DNA of 64,000 nucleotides, from the NCBI RefSeq assembly GCF_013488205.1, contig NZ_CP040908.1, positions 458,501-522,500 on the forward strand, written 5' to 3'. The notes under the pieces are model-generated. The model was given only the letters and a program-made list of their open reading frames with translations, did no database searches and was not told the DNA's origin. Below are positions 1 to 8,888 of the stretch, piece by piece (position 1 is the stretch's first letter; each line of letters opens with the position of its first letter). Source of the stretch: Empedobacter falsenii (lineage in GTDB: Bacteria; Bacteroidota; Bacteroidia; Flavobacteriales; Weeksellaceae). The translations under genes were made by a program, and so were the position numbers.

Positions 1-1431
1 AGGCTTTTTGTAACAGAGAGTAGAGTATCTTTAGGAGATGCTGTAATGAATGCGGTAAATTATCGCATAATGGTATCTAATTCAGATTCTCAGATAATAA
101 AAATGCTGAGTCCTACAGAATTGTATGGGAACCCTTGGGGTGTTGCTCACGAATATGGACACTTAATGCAACAAAACAATGTGAAACCAAATAGTATGGG
201 GGAGGTTAGTGTAAATTATTATGTAGTTAATGTAAAAGAAGTTTTTGATAAAGAATTAGGTTTACCACCATTTATTAGAAAGAATAAATCTTACTGGGAT
301 AATATGATAGATAAACTTTCTCATCCAAAAGAAGAACCTAATTATTGGAGAAGTAGTGGTGATGATATGTTTTCTTTTTTTGATCAACTGAGAGTTATTT
401 TTGGAAATGATATTTTTAGAGTACTTTCTAGAATTGTTAGAGAACAAGGAAATCAAAGTTTAGATTTAAGCGATGACGATGAAAAAAAATATAATTTATT
501 GAGTAAACTAATAGAAATAACTGGATACGATTTAAGATATACTTTTGAAAAATGGGGAATGTTAAAAAGCTTAAATCCATATTATAAAGAAAGTATTAAT
601 AGATTAATTGAAGAAAGAAATATTCAACCATCTTCATATGACGAAGTTTTTTATCTTGTTACTCCATATAGCACTCCTAATCCATTACCTGTACTACCTC
701 TACCTTTGCAAGGTATAAAAACATATACAAACACTGATTTGCAACCAACAAATGAGTTAGATTCAAAAAACAAATATTGTAATTACGAAAGTAAAACAGG
801 GGATTTTAAAGATACAAGAGATGGAAAAATCTATCCGTACAAAACATATGGAAACAAAGATTGGTTTATGACAAATTTGAACTACGCAGATTCAGAATCA
901 ATAGCCGTTCCTACAGATCTTACAGGGCAAGTTTATGGCAAATATTATTTTATTGCTTCGAGTAAAAATGTATGTCCTTCTGGATGGAGTTTGTCTTCTT
1001 ATTCTGATTGGCAAGATTTAATTTTTTTTGTAAAACAAAATTATGAACTGAACGATTCTCAAACAATAGCTTCATTAAAATGTGGAGGAGATAGAGATAA
1101 AGTTACAGACGGTTTGTGGGGAAAAGGGCCGGGAAGCTATTCAGAACAAGAATTAATAAACAAAGTAGGTTTTAATATGTTGCCAGCAGGATTGTACGAT
1201 TCCAACATAGCTGGTTACGAAACAAAAAAAGATGAACTTGGGTCTGGAGCCCGATTTAAGACAGAAAATTGGTTTGTCCAGAATTTTGATAAATATACTG
1301 ATGTGACAAGTAGAAATAATCGAAATAGTAGACATTCTAGCTCTGTAAGATGTGTAAGAACATCTGTAAATGCAAACAATGTTCAGTCAAAAGCAAATTT
1401 CGAAATTGAAATAATAAATGAGAATAATTAG
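1..1431 (+). CDS. M60-like metallopeptidase with C-terminal FISUMP domain, 5' partial
   Basis: The reading frame is open back to the first base, so the gene very likely begins before the window; the first in-frame ATG at 46 is probably internal. The gluzincin motif HEYGH (coded 148-162) is followed 13 residues later by Glu, fitting the HExxH(8,28)E signature of peptidase M60/enhancin-like enzymes, which cut glycosylated (mucin-like) proteins in known members. From about nt 815 the protein resembles the Fibrobacter succinogenes major paralogous (FISUMP) domain: a Lys-Ile-Tyr start, a CPSGW segment, a MLPAG segment and an SVRCVR end. The N-terminal part, with any signal peptide or carbohydrate-binding module, lies outside. 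No T9SS sorting domain follows; the protein ends shortly after FISUMP. Both domain calls are from motif recognition; substrate is unknown. Confidence 0.8.
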   Translation, partial: RLFVTESRVSLGDAVMNAVNYRIMVSNSDSQIIKMLSPTELYGNPWGVAHEYGHLMQQNNVKPNSMGEVSVNYYVVNVKEVFDKELGLPPFIRKNKSYWDNMIDKLSHPKEEPNYWRSSGDDMFSFFDQLRVIFGNDIFRVLSRIVREQGNQSLDLSDDDEKKYNLLSKLIEITGYDLRYTFEKWGMLKSLNPYYKESINRLIEERNIQPSSYDEVFYLVTPYSTPNPLPVLPLPLQGIKTYTNTDLQPTNELDSKNKYCNYESKTGDFKDTRDGKIYPYKTYGNKDWFMTNLNYADSESIAVPTDLTGQVYGKYYFIASSKNVCPSGWSLSSYSDWQDLIFFVKQNYELNDSQTIASLKCGGDRDKVTDGLWGKGPGSYSEQELINKVGFNMLPAGLYDSNIAGYETKKDELGSGARFKTENWFVQNFDKYTDVTSRNNRNSRHSSSVRCVRTSVNANNVQSKANFEIEIINENN

Positions 1432-1509
1432 AATATGAAATTTATTTATTCAAAAATTTTAATTAAAATGAAGTTGAAATAACTTGATATAAAAATAATT
1501 AGAACTAAT

Positions 1510-1540
1510 TTTGTTGTTTATAAATTAATTCATACATTTG
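1510..1540 (+). promoter_or_regulatory. Promoter of the rplC-rpsN ribosomal protein operon
   Basis: TTTG at 1510-1513, 19 nt, then TACATTTG at 1533-1540. This matches the Bacteroidota primary sigma consensus TTTG-N19-21-TAnnTTTG. Transcription should start near 1546-1548, leaving a leader of about 80 nt before rplC. Confidence 0.75.
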
Positions 1541-1552
1541 CATGCTAATTTT

Positions 1553-1589
1553 AGAGAAGATCTCTAGTGGTCGAAAGCCCACATTCTCT
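1553..1589 (+). promoter_or_regulatory. Structured leader RNA ahead of rplC
   Basis: AGAGAA at 1553-1558 can pair with TTCTCT at 1584-1589. Inside it, GTGG (1567-1570) pairs with CCAC (1579-1582), one T.C mismatch follows, then a C-G pair closes a GAAA tetraloop (1573-1576). The element begins within a few bases of the predicted transcription start. Ribosomal protein operons are often controlled by a product (L4 in gammaproteobacteria) binding such a leader, so this is a candidate autoregulatory site; no known leader family was recognised. Confidence 0.45.
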
Positions 1590-1625
1590 GAAATATTAAA
1601 CAAATTATTAACATATTTTAATCAA

Positions 1626-2255
1626 ATGTCAGGTATCATTGGTAAAAAAATCGCGATGACTAGCTTATTTGATGAGAACGGGAAAAATATTCCTGTGACA
1701 ATCGTAGAGGCTGGGCCATGTGTGGTTACTCAAGTCAGAACCGTAGAGAAAGATGGGTACGTTGCTGCTCAACTTGGTTTCGATGACGCAAAAGAAAAAA
1801 ACACGACTAATGCTTTAAAAGGTCACTTTAAAAAAGCAGGAACTACTCCAAAGAGAAAGTTAGTTGAGTTTTACGGAGAAGAATTCGTAAACTCTTTAAC
1901 TCTAGGAGGAGAAGTTAACGTTGAGTTATTCAACGAAGGAGAATTTGTAAGTGTTACAGGTACTTCAAAAGGAAAAGGTTTCCAAGGTGTTGTTAAACGT
2001 CATGGTTTCGGTGGGGTAGGTCAAGCTACACACGGTCAACATAACCGTTTAAGAGCTCCAGGTTCTATCGGTGCTGGTTCAGATCCATCTCGTGTATTCA
2101 AAGGAATGCGTATGGCTGGAAGAATGGGTGGTAAACAAGTTACTGTTCAGAACTTAAAAGTACTTAAAGTGGATACTGAGAAAAATCTTTTAATTGTTAA
2201 AGGTGCTATCCCAGGTCCTAAAAATTCATACGTAATCGTTAGAAGATGGAAGTAG
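1626..2255 (+). CDS. rplC: 50S ribosomal protein L3
   Basis: L3 is an early-assembly 23S-binding protein whose long loop reaches the peptidyl transferase centre. The 209-residue product has the L3 start ([15 protein letters not shown]) and the conserved loop RAPGSIG...[12 protein letters not shown] near residues 145-175. The segment that in E. coli carries the PrmB-methylated Gln150 (GQNQTPG) reads GAGSDPS here, so that modification cannot occur. An in-frame ATG at 1542 was rejected because it lies at or before the predicted transcription start and would add 28 non-homologous residues. The gene overlaps rplD by 10 nt. Confidence 0.97.
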   Translation: MSGIIGKKIAMTSLFDENGKNIPVTIVEAGPCVVTQVRTVEKDGYVAAQLGFDDAKEKNTTNALKGHFKKAGTTPKRKLVEFYGEEFVNSLTLGGEVNVELFNEGEFVSVTGTSKGKGFQGVVKRHGFGGVGQATHGQHNRLRAPGSIGAGSDPSRVFKGMRMAGRMGGKQVTVQNLKVLKVDTEKNLLIVKGAIPGPKNSYVIVRRWK

Positions 2256-2875
2256 TAGTATTAAACATCAAAGGTCAAGAAACTGGAAGAACAGTATCTT
2301 TAGACGAGGCAGTTTTCGGAATTGAGCCTTCTACACACACAGTGTACTTAGAAGTTAAACAATATTTAGCAGCTCAACGCCAAGGAACGCACAAAGCAAA
2401 AGAAAGAGCTGAGATTGCGGGATCAACTCGTAAAATCAAAAAGCAAAAAGGAACAGGTACAGCTCGTGCTGGTTCTATCAAATCTCCAGTGTTTAGAGGA
2501 GGAGGTAGAGTTTTCGGACCACGTCCAAGAAACTACTCTTTCAAATTAAACAAAGCACAAAAGAGATTAGCTAAAAAATCAGTTTTATCACAAAAATTAG
2601 CTGAGAATGAAATCAAAGTTGTTGAAAACTTTTCTTTCGAAGCACCAAGAACTAAAGAGTTCAAAACTGTTTTAACTGATTTAGGATTAGAGAACACAAA
2701 ATCATTATTCGTATTAGGTGAATCTAATAGCAATGTATATTTATCTTCTCGTAACTTACAAAAAGTTAAAGTTGTTACAACTGAGGAATTAAATGTATTT
2801 GATTTAATCAATGCTTCTCAAATCGTATTTTTAGAAGGTTCTTTAGCAACAGTTCAAGAAAATTTAACAAAATAA
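2246..2875 (+). CDS. rplD: 50S ribosomal protein L4
   Basis: L4 binds 23S domain I and its extended loop lines the exit tunnel. The product is 209 residues, normal for the family, with the basic tunnel-loop segment ([16 protein letters not shown], then [20 protein letters not shown]) around residues 60-105. Its ATG lies inside the 3' end of rplC (10 nt overlap), implying coupled translation. In enterobacteria L4 is the autogenous repressor of this operon; the hairpin ahead of rplC is a possible target here, by inference only. Confidence 0.97.
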   Translation: MEVVVLNIKGQETGRTVSLDEAVFGIEPSTHTVYLEVKQYLAAQRQGTHKAKERAEIAGSTRKIKKQKGTGTARAGSIKSPVFRGGGRVFGPRPRNYSFKLNKAQKRLAKKSVLSQKLAENEIKVVENFSFEAPRTKEFKTVLTDLGLENTKSLFVLGESNSNVYLSSRNLQKVKVVTTEELNVFDLINASQIVFLEGSLATVQENLTK

Positions 2876-2885
2876 GACGAAGAAA

Positions 2886-3170
2886 ATGGGAATCATAATT
2901 AAACCAGTAATTTCAGAAAAAGCAACTAATAACAGTGAGTTGTTAGGGCAATATTCGTTTTATGTAGACACAAAAGCTAACAAAATTCAAATTAAAGAAG
3001 CTGTAGAAAAAACTTACGGTGTATCTGTAGTTTCTGTTAGTACTTTAGTATCTGCTCCAAAAGTAAAAACTCGTTACACAAAAACAGGTTTTCAAACTGG
3101 AAAAACAAATAAGTTGAAAAAAGCGATCGTTAGCTTAGCTGAAGGTCAAGAAATAGAGTTGTTCGGATAA
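2886..3170 (+). CDS. rplW: 50S ribosomal protein L23
   Basis: L23 sits at the tunnel exit and is a docking site for trigger factor and SRP. The 94-residue product starts with IIKPVISEKAT, the family hallmark, and has the mid-protein segment NKIQIKEAVEKTYGVSVVSV. It lies 10 nt after rplD and 15 nt before rplB, in the standard L3-L4-L23-L2 order. The start is preceded by an A-rich stretch with no Shine-Dalgarno motif. Confidence 0.96.
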   Translation: MGIIIKPVISEKATNNSELLGQYSFYVDTKANKIQIKEAVEKTYGVSVVSVSTLVSAPKVKTRYTKTGFQTGKTNKLKKAIVSLAEGQEIELFG

Positions 3171-3185
3171 TTTAAGAATTAAAAA

Positions 3186-4010
3186 ATGTCAGTAAGAAAA
3201 TTAAAACCTATCACCCCGGGACAACGTTTTAGAGTGGTTAATGAATTTGCGGCAGTAGATAAAAATGCTAAGCCAGAAAAGACATTAGTTGAAGGAAAAT
3301 CTAAATCGGGTGGACGTAACAACACTGGTAAAATGACAATGCGTTATATCGGTGGTGGACACAAACAAAAATATCGTATCATCGACTTCAAACGTGATAA
3401 AGAAGGTGCTGCAACTGTAGAATCTGTACAATACGATCCAAACAGAACTGCATTCATCGCTTTATTATCTTACGAAGATGGTGAAAAACGTTACATTATT
3501 GCTCAAAATGGTTTGAAAGCTGGACAAGTAATTGTTTCAGGAGAAAACGTAGAACCAGAAGTAGGTAATGCTATGAAGCTTAAAAACATGCCATTAGGTA
3601 CAGTAATCTCTTGTATTGAGTTACGTCCAGGGCAAGGAGCAGTTATGGCAAGAAGTGCAGGTACTTATGCTCAATTAGTTGCGCGTGATGGTAAATATGC
3701 TATCGTTAAGTTACCAAGTGGTGAATCAAGAATGATTTTAGTGGAGTGTAAAGCAACAGTAGGTGTTGTTTCTAACACAGACCATCAGTTAGAAGTTTCT
3801 GGTAAAGCTGGTCGTTCTAGATGGCAAGGTCGTCGTCCAAGAACTCGTCCAATGGTTATGAACCCTGTAGATCACCCAATGGGTGGTGGTGAAGGTCGTG
3901 CGACAGGAGGTATCCCTCGTTCTCGTAACGGTATTCCAGCGAAAGGTTACAAAACTCGTGACAAGAAGAAAGCGTCTAACAAATATATTGTTGAAAGAAG
4001 AAAAAAATAA
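3186..4010 (+). CDS. rplB: 50S ribosomal protein L2
   Basis: L2 is a primary 23S-binding protein needed for subunit association and peptidyl transferase activity. The product is 274 residues, full length. The universally conserved C-terminal segment [14 protein letters not shown] is present; its histidine is residue 230 (coded 3873-3875), equivalent to E. coli His229. The gene is followed after only 3 nt by rpsS. Confidence 0.98.
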   Translation: MSVRKLKPITPGQRFRVVNEFAAVDKNAKPEKTLVEGKSKSGGRNNTGKMTMRYIGGGHKQKYRIIDFKRDKEGAATVESVQYDPNRTAFIALLSYEDGEKRYIIAQNGLKAGQVIVSGENVEPEVGNAMKLKNMPLGTVISCIELRPGQGAVMARSAGTYAQLVARDGKYAIVKLPSGESRMILVECKATVGVVSNTDHQLEVSGKAGRSRWQGRRPRTRPMVMNPVDHPMGGGEGRATGGIPRSRNGIPAKGYKTRDKKKASNKYIVERRKK

Positions 4011-4013
4011 TTT

Positions 4014-4292
4014 ATGGCACGTTCATTAAAAAAAGGACCATTCATCCACTATAAATTAGAAAAGAAAGTTCTTGCTAACGTAGAAAGCGGTAGCAAAAAC
4101 GTGATCAAAACATGGTCAAGAGCATCAATGATTTCTCCTGATTTTGTTGGTCAAACAATCGCAGTACACAACGGAAAGCAATTTATTCCTGTTTATGTTA
4201 CTGAGAATATGGTAGGTCATAAATTAGGTGAGTTCGCTCCTACACGTACTTTTAGAGGTCATGCCGGAGCTAAAAACAAAGGAAAAAAATAG
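4014..4292 (+). CDS. rpsS: 30S ribosomal protein S19
   Basis: S19 lies in the head of the small subunit, forms a complex with S13 and contacts the A-site finger. The 92-residue product begins [10 protein letters not shown] and ends in a basic tail after [12 protein letters not shown], both diagnostic. It begins 3 nt after the rplB stop; the bases before the ATG (AATAATTT) carry no Shine-Dalgarno sequence. Confidence 0.97.
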   Translation: MARSLKKGPFIHYKLEKKVLANVESGSKNVIKTWSRASMISPDFVGQTIAVHNGKQFIPVYVTENMVGHKLGEFAPTRTFRGHAGAKNKGKK

Positions 4293-4301
4293 TAAAGGGC
4301 C

Positions 4302-4718
4302 ATGGGATCTAGAAAAAGATTAAGTAACGAAAGAATCAAAGAAGCTAACAAGCAGGTAGCTTTTGCGAAATTAAATAATGTTCCTACTTCTCCTCGTAAG
4401 ATGAGATTAGTAGTAGATATTATCCGTGGAGTTGAAATTCAAAAAGCTTTAGGTATTTTAAAATATACTAAAAACCACGCTTCAATCCGTTTAGAAAAAT
4501 TGTTATTAAGCGCTATCGCTAACTGGCAAATCAAAAACGAAGGAGCTGATGTTGAAGAAGCTGGATTATATGTAAAAGAAATCTCTGTTGATAGTGCACG
4601 TCAATTAAAAAGAATTCGTACTGCACCTCAAGGTAGAGCACATAGAATCAGAAAACGTTCAAACCATGTAACTTTGGTTTTAGGAACTAAAGAAGATAAA
4701 CAAAAAGTACAAGATTAA
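4302..4718 (+). CDS. rplV: 50S ribosomal protein L22
   Basis: L22 binds all 23S domains and its beta-hairpin reaches the exit-tunnel constriction, where macrolides bind. The 138-residue protein has the core motif [18 protein letters not shown] (about residues 28-45) and the hairpin region [22 protein letters not shown]. It has a short N-terminal extension compared with the 110-residue E. coli protein; the ATG at 4302 is the only sensible start, 9 nt after rpsS. Confidence 0.96.
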   Translation: MGSRKRLSNERIKEANKQVAFAKLNNVPTSPRKMRLVVDIIRGVEIQKALGILKYTKNHASIRLEKLLLSAIANWQIKNEGADVEEAGLYVKEISVDSARQLKRIRTAPQGRAHRIRKRSNHVTLVLGTKEDKQKVQD

Positions 4719-4722
4719 GAAT

Positions 4723-5445
4723 ATGGGACAAAAAACTAATCCAATCGGAAATCGTTTAGGAATCATCAGAGGATGGGATTCTAACTGGTACGGTGGAAAT
4801 GATTACGGTGATAAAATTGCAGAAGATGCAAAAATTCGTACTTATTTAAGAGCACGTTTGTCTAAAGCCGGAGTTTCTCGTATTTACATCGATCGTACTT
4901 TAAAATTGGTTACAGTTACTGTAACTACTGCTCGTCCAGGTATCATTATTGGTAAAGGTGGACAAGAAGTTGACAAATTAAAAGAAGAGTTAAAGAAAAT
5001 CACTGGTAAAGAGGTTCAAATTAATATCTTCGAAATTAAGAGACCAGAATTAGATGCAATCTTAGTAGGTGATAGTATCGCTCGTCAAATTGAGAATCGT
5101 ATTTCTTACCGTCGTGCTATTAAAATGGCAATTCAATCAGCAATGAGAATGAACGCAGAAGGAATCAAAGTTCAAATCTCTGGTCGTTTAAACGGTGCAG
5201 AGATGGCACGTTCTGAAACTTATAAAGAAGGACGTATTCCTTTGTCTACATTCCGTGCAGACATTGATTACCACATTTCAGAAGCTCATACAACTTACGG
5301 TCGTTTAGGGATCAAAGTATGGATCATGAAAGGTGAGGTATATGGTAAGAGAGAATTATCTCCATTAGTTGGATTACAGAAAAAACAAAAAAAATCTGAA
5401 AACAACAGAAAAGGAGGTGAAAGATCTAATAATAGAAAGCGATAA
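4723..5445 (+). CDS. rpsC: 30S ribosomal protein S3
   Basis: S3 is in the head at the mRNA entry channel and takes part in mRNA unwinding. The 240-residue product starts [14 protein letters not shown] and has the KH-domain signature [15 protein letters not shown] near residue 75, then the C-terminal domain ([12 protein letters not shown]). It ends in a Lys/Arg/Asn-rich tail of about 20 residues. It lies 4 nt after rplV. Confidence 0.97.
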   Translation: MGQKTNPIGNRLGIIRGWDSNWYGGNDYGDKIAEDAKIRTYLRARLSKAGVSRIYIDRTLKLVTVTVTTARPGIIIGKGGQEVDKLKEELKKITGKEVQINIFEIKRPELDAILVGDSIARQIENRISYRRAIKMAIQSAMRMNAEGIKVQISGRLNGAEMARSETYKEGRIPLSTFRADIDYHISEAHTTYGRLGIKVWIMKGEVYGKRELSPLVGLQKKQKKSENNRKGGERSNNRKR

Positions 5446-5481
5446 TTTAGTTTAACAACTAACATAAAGAATTAAGTAGAT

Positions 5482-5901
5482 ATGTTATCACCGAGAAGAG
5501 TAAAGTTTAGAAAAACCCAAAAAGGTAAGATGAAAGGTGTTTCTCACAGAGGAACTCAATTAGCTTACGGGACTTTCGGGATCAAATCTTTAGACGAAGC
5601 GTTTATTACAGCACGTCAAATCGAGGCAGCTCGTATTGCTGCAACTCGTTTCATGAAGAGAGAGGGTCAATTATGGATTAAAATATTTCCAGATAAACCA
5701 ATTACTAAGAAACCAGCAGAGGTACGTATGGGTAAAGGTAAAGGTGCACCAGAATATTGGGTAGCTCCTGTACAACCAGGTCGTATCTTATTCGAAGTAG
5801 GAGGTGTGCCAGTAGAGGTTGCAACTGAAGCATTGCGTTTAGCAGCTCAGAAGTTACCTGTTAAGACTAAGTTTATCGTTGCACGTGATTTCCAAAATTA
5901 A
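5482..5901 (+). CDS. rplP: 50S ribosomal protein L16
   Basis: L16 organises the A-site region of the large subunit and contacts tRNA. The 139-residue product has [19 protein letters not shown] at its start and the motif [20 protein letters not shown] near residues 75-95, which contains the Arg hydroxylated in some bacteria. A 36-nt gap separates it from rpsC, the widest so far in the operon, with no terminator visible. Confidence 0.97.
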   Translation: MLSPRRVKFRKTQKGKMKGVSHRGTQLAYGTFGIKSLDEAFITARQIEAARIAATRFMKREGQLWIKIFPDKPITKKPAEVRMGKGKGAPEYWVAPVQPGRILFEVGGVPVEVATEALRLAAQKLPVKTKFIVARDFQN

Positions 5902-5923
5902 TAATTTCAAAAATTAAGAAAAA

Positions 5924-6112
5924 ATGAAAGCAGCAGATATTAGAAATCTAAGTGTTGAAGAGTTACAAGCTAAAATAGCTGAAGAACAAGCGAACTACGA
6001 TCAATTAAAATTGACAAACGCTATTTCTCCTGTAGCAAATCCAATCGGTATTAGAGACTTACGCAGAACAATTGCTCGTTTGAATACCGTGTTAAACGAA
6101 AAACAATCATAA
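5924..6112 (+). CDS. rpmC: 50S ribosomal protein L29
   Basis: L29 is a small helical-hairpin protein next to L23 at the tunnel exit. The 62-residue protein has the typical MKAADIRNLSVEELQAK start and the end motif ANPIGIRDLRRTIARLNTVL. It sits between rplP and rpsQ as in nearly all bacteria. Confidence 0.95.
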   Translation: MKAADIRNLSVEELQAKIAEEQANYDQLKLTNAISPVANPIGIRDLRRTIARLNTVLNEKQS

Positions 6113-6128
6113 CAGTAATCTGTAACTG

Positions 6129-6383
6129 ATGGAAAGAAAATTAAGAAAAGAAAGAGTAGGTTTAGTTACATCAAACAAAATGGAAAAAACCATTGTTGTA
6201 GCTGAAACTAAGAAGCAAAAGCACCCATTCTATGGGAAATTCGTTTTAAAAACGAAGAAATATACAGCGCACGACGAAAATAACGAGTGTAACGAAGGTG
6301 ACACAGTGCGTATCATGGAGACTCGTCCTTTGTCTAAAAACAAAAGATGGAGATTAGTAGAAATCATTGAAAGAGCTAAATAA
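6129..6383 (+). CDS. rpsQ: 30S ribosomal protein S17
   Basis: S17 is a primary binder of the 16S 5' domain with an OB fold. The 84-residue product has the family motifs [14 protein letters not shown] (residues 11-24), KHPFYGKFV and the end segment [20 protein letters not shown]. It lies 16 nt after rpmC and 8 nt before rplN. Confidence 0.96.
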   Translation: MERKLRKERVGLVTSNKMEKTIVVAETKKQKHPFYGKFVLKTKKYTAHDENNECNEGDTVRIMETRPLSKNKRWRLVEIIERAK

Positions 6384-6391
6384 GATAAGTT

Positions 6392-6760
6392 ATGTTACAA
6401 CAAGAATCTAGATTAAAAGTTGCAGATAACACAGGAGCTCGTGAAGCATTAGTAATCCGCGTTTTAGGTGGTACTAAAAGAAGATACGCATCAGTAGGTG
6501 ACAAAATCGTAGTTGCGATCAAAGAAGCTACACCTTCAGGAAACGTTAAAAAAGGTGCTGTATCAAAAGCTGTTGTAGTTAGAACTAAAAAAGAAGTTCG
6601 TAGAAAAGACGGTTCATATATCCGTTTCGACGATAATGCATGTGTATTATTGAACACTCAAGGAGAAATGCGTGGTACTCGTGTATTCGGTCCAGTTGCT
6701 CGTGAGTTACGTGATAAAGAATATATGAAAATTGTATCATTAGCCCCAGAGGTATTATAA
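6392..6760 (+). CDS. rplN: 50S ribosomal protein L14
   Basis: L14 contacts 16S helix 14 across the intersubunit bridge and binds the silencing factor RsfS. The product is 122 residues, the standard length, starting [20 protein letters not shown] and ending [23 protein letters not shown]. It starts the spc-type gene order L14-L24-L5-S14. Confidence 0.97.
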   Translation: MLQQESRLKVADNTGAREALVIRVLGGTKRRYASVGDKIVVAIKEATPSGNVKKGAVSKAVVVRTKKEVRRKDGSYIRFDDNACVLLNTQGEMRGTRVFGPVARELRDKEYMKIVSLAPEVL

Positions 6761-6769
6761 TAGAACAAC

Positions 6770-7084
6770 ATGGCAAAGTTAAAAATTAAAAAAGGAGACA
6801 AAGTAGTCGTTTTATCAGGATCTAACAAAGGTCAAATTGGTACTGTGTTACGCGTATTCCCTGACAAAGCTAAAGCTATCGTTGAAGGGGTTAATATTGC
6901 AAAAAAACGTGTAAAGCCAAGCGCACAAAATCCACAAGGTGGAGTTGTTGAAAAAGAAGCTCAAATCTATTTATGTAAATTGGCTTTAGTAGATCCAGAA
7001 ACTGGGAAAGCAACGAAAGTAGCGATCAAAGAAGAAGGAGGGAAAAAAGTAAGAATTGCTAAAAAATCAGGAAAAGCTATCTAA
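6770..7084 (+). CDS. rplX: 50S ribosomal protein L24
   Basis: L24 is an assembly-initiator protein bound to the 23S 5' end. The 104-residue protein has the KOW motif ([20 protein letters not shown], residues 3-22) and the follow-on [14 protein letters not shown]. The stop at 7082-7084 is one base before the rplE ATG, so the two are likely coupled. Confidence 0.96.
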   Translation: MAKLKIKKGDKVVVLSGSNKGQIGTVLRVFPDKAKAIVEGVNIAKKRVKPSAQNPQGGVVEKEAQIYLCKLALVDPETGKATKVAIKEEGGKKVRIAKKSGKAI

Positions 7085-7085
7085 G

Positions 7086-7649
7086 ATGAGTACAACAACA
7101 TACACACCTCGTCCGCAGGTTAAATATAAAGAAGAGATTGTAGCTGCTCTTAAAGAAGAGTTCGGATACAAATCTATTATGCAAGTTCCTAAATTAGAGA
7201 AAATTGTTTTATCTCAAGGTTTAGGTGCGGCTACAGCTGACAAAAAAATCGTTGATTACGCTATCGAAGAGTTAGAATTAATCACTGGTCAAAAAGCAGT
7301 AGGAACAATTTCTAAGAAAGATGAAGCAGCTTTCAAATTACGTAAAGGAATGCCAATTGGGGCTAAAGTAACTTTACGTGGTGAGAAAATGTACGAATTC
7401 TTAGATCGTTTAGTATCTTCAGCTTTACCACGTGTACGTGATTTTAGCGGTATTTCTTCTACAGGTTTCGACGGTAGAGGTAACTATAACTTAGGTATCA
7501 AAGAGCAAATTATCTTCCCAGAAATTAATATTGATAAAATCAAGAAAATTCAAGGTTTAGATATTACCTTTGTAACTTCAGCGAACACAGATAAAGAAGC
7601 GAAAGCTTTATTATCTAAATTCGGATTACCATTTACTAAAGAAAAATAA
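7086..7649 (+). CDS. rplE: 50S ribosomal protein L5
   Basis: L5 carries 5S rRNA into the central protuberance and touches P-site tRNA. From the ATG at 7086 the protein is 187 residues with the motifs [13 protein letters not shown] (residues 35-47), [14 protein letters not shown] and RVRDFSGIS. An upstream in-frame start at 7056 was not used because it lies deep inside rplX and precedes the conserved start [17 protein letters not shown]. Confidence 0.97.
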   Translation: MSTTTYTPRPQVKYKEEIVAALKEEFGYKSIMQVPKLEKIVLSQGLGAATADKKIVDYAIEELELITGQKAVGTISKKDEAAFKLRKGMPIGAKVTLRGEKMYEFLDRLVSSALPRVRDFSGISSTGFDGRGNYNLGIKEQIIFPEINIDKIKKIQGLDITFVTSANTDKEAKALLSKFGLPFTKEK

Positions 7650-7655
7650 GAAGTC

Positions 7656-7925
7656 ATGGCTAAAGAATCAATGAAAGCGCGTGAGCGCAAAAGAGAAGCA
7701 TTAGTTGCTAAATATGCTGCGAAACGTCAAGCTTTATTAGAAGCTGGTGACTACGAAGCATTACAAAAATTACCTAAAAACGCTTCTCCTGTACGTTTAC
7801 ACAACCGTTGTAAATTAACAGGTCGTCCAAGAGGATACATGAGAACTTTCGGGATCTCTCGTGTAACTTTCCGCGAAATGGCGAACGAAGGGTTAATCCC
7901 AGGTGTTAAAAAAGCGTCTTGGTAA
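7656..7925 (+). CDS. rpsN: 30S ribosomal protein S14, zinc-free form
   Basis: S14 is in the 30S head with S3 and S10. The 89-residue product ends [31 protein letters not shown], the family signature. Only one Cys is present ([11 protein letters not shown]), so the CxxC...CxxC zinc ribbon of the short 61-residue form is absent; this is the long, zinc-independent type. It is the last gene before a strong terminator that cuts the spc gene order. Confidence 0.96.
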   Translation: MAKESMKARERKREALVAKYAAKRQALLEAGDYEALQKLPKNASPVRLHNRCKLTGRPRGYMRTFGISRVTFREMANEGLIPGVKKASW

Positions 7926-7950
7926 TTTACCAATAGCTTTAGAAATATTA

Positions 7951-7984
7951 AATCCTTACTCTTTATTGAGTAAGGATTTTTTTT
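7951..7984 (+). terminator. Rho-independent terminator after rpsN
   Basis: An 11-bp perfect stem, AATCCTTACTC (7951-7961) with GAGTAAGGATT (7968-7978), loop TTTATT, followed by six more T. It ends the rplC-rpsN transcript in the middle of what is usually one spc operon. Confidence 0.85.
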
Positions 7985-8014
7985 GTGTATTAATACATGC
8001 TTTAGCTATATTTA
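7982..8014 (+). promoter_or_regulatory. Promoter of the membrane-protein gene inserted in the spc cluster
   Basis: TTTG at 7982-7985 lies in the T-tract of the preceding terminator; 21 nt later is TATATTTA (8007-8014), one base from TAnnTTTG. The predicted start is about 8020, some 24 nt before the ATG at 8044. Confidence 0.5.
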
Positions 8015-8043
8015 CACAACGTATTATCAGACTAAATATATTT

Positions 8044-8640
8044 ATGGGACCACTATTTGTCATCCTATTTCATTTGATTTTCATCTTTATTGTAGCAAGT
8101 ATTTTAGCTTTTGTATTTACAATATTTAGTGCATTTTTTAAGAATAAGAAAAAACGAAAAATTGTATTTGCTCTTTTATCGCCTTTTGTATTTTGTTACA
8201 GTCTCTATTTTTTTGCACTTATAGGTAGCGGAATTGTTTCGGCAATCAAAGATGTTGATGTGGGAATTGGAGATTATTGGTCTGTTCCACTGAATGACAA
8301 TGTAAAATTAAGTTTTATAGATTCTTCTGACAATTGTTTCTTAGAGACTGATCAGGAACAATTACCAAATGTTAAAAAAATTCAGCAAATCCAAAATGAC
8401 TATTATATCAAAACAAGTGATAATAGTTATTTACTCAAAAATGATTCAGATGATTTTGTTGAAACAATTATTCCTTCAGAAGTAAAGTTATTGGATAGTT
8501 GGGATTTCTATTTTAAAAAGAAATATGAAATTGCTGGAGGTTTATTAGTATTCTTTGGTATAGTTTCCTTGGCTTTATCTTGTTTTATCGTCTATTTACT
8601 AAAAATAATTGTGATTGGACGTAACGTTTCTAAATCATAA
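8044..8640 (+). CDS. Small membrane protein of unknown function, inside the ribosomal cluster
   Basis: This 198-residue protein is not a ribosomal protein and I do not recognise its family. It has a hydrophobic N-terminal segment (residues about 4-31), a second one (about 40-65) after a KNKKKRK basic turn, then a soluble stretch of about 95 residues rich in Asp, Ser and Asn, and a last hydrophobic segment (about 166-190). The soluble part looks like a simple beta-rich repeat of short strands and probably faces the periplasm. The frame is open further upstream to 7903, but that region overlaps rpsN and the terminator, so the ATG at 8044, downstream of a good promoter, is preferred. Its position between rpsN and rpsH is unusual. 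Confidence 0.75.
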   Translation: MGPLFVILFHLIFIFIVASILAFVFTIFSAFFKNKKKRKIVFALLSPFVFCYSLYFFALIGSGIVSAIKDVDVGIGDYWSVPLNDNVKLSFIDSSDNCFLETDQEQLPNVKKIQQIQNDYYIKTSDNSYLLKNDSDDFVETIIPSEVKLLDSWDFYFKKKYEIAGGLLVFFGIVSLALSCFIVYLLKIIVIGRNVSKS

Positions 8641-8780
8641 TTTTAGATGATTATTTCTAAATTGATTTTAAAAATGAGTTTTGAATAAATTTTTTATCAA
8701 ATGAATTTCAATAATAACTCATCAAACAAGCTTTTTGACTACGGCTTAGCGCTTTAAAAATAAATTATTTAGATTAATAG

Positions 8781-8836
8781 TTTGTAATTAAAAAATATGC
8801 AATATATTTGCAACCCAAATGCATAGTGCATTTTGG
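8781..8836 (+). promoter_or_regulatory. Promoter and leader hairpin for the rpsH-rplQ operon
   Basis: TTTG (8781-8784), 18 nt, TATATTTG (8803-8810). Right at the predicted start, AAATGCA (8817-8823) pairs with TGCATTT (8827-8833) around a TAG loop, and flanking CC/GG extend the stem past one bulged T. The leader continues about 50 nt to rpsH at 8889. The hairpin is a candidate for autogenous control or 5'-end protection. Confidence 0.65.
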
Positions 8837-8888
8837 TAAAAGTTTAATTTTAAAAGTAGTGCTTACGCGCTATACTATAGAATTATTT

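Noticed and set aside
1542..1625. In-frame extension of rplC starting at ATG 1542
   Set aside because: The ATG is one base after the -7 element and before or at the transcription start; the added residues do not belong to L3 and the stretch folds as a leader.
8808..8888. In-frame extension of rpsH
   Set aside because: Would begin inside the -7 element; S8 proteins start MYTDPISDF.
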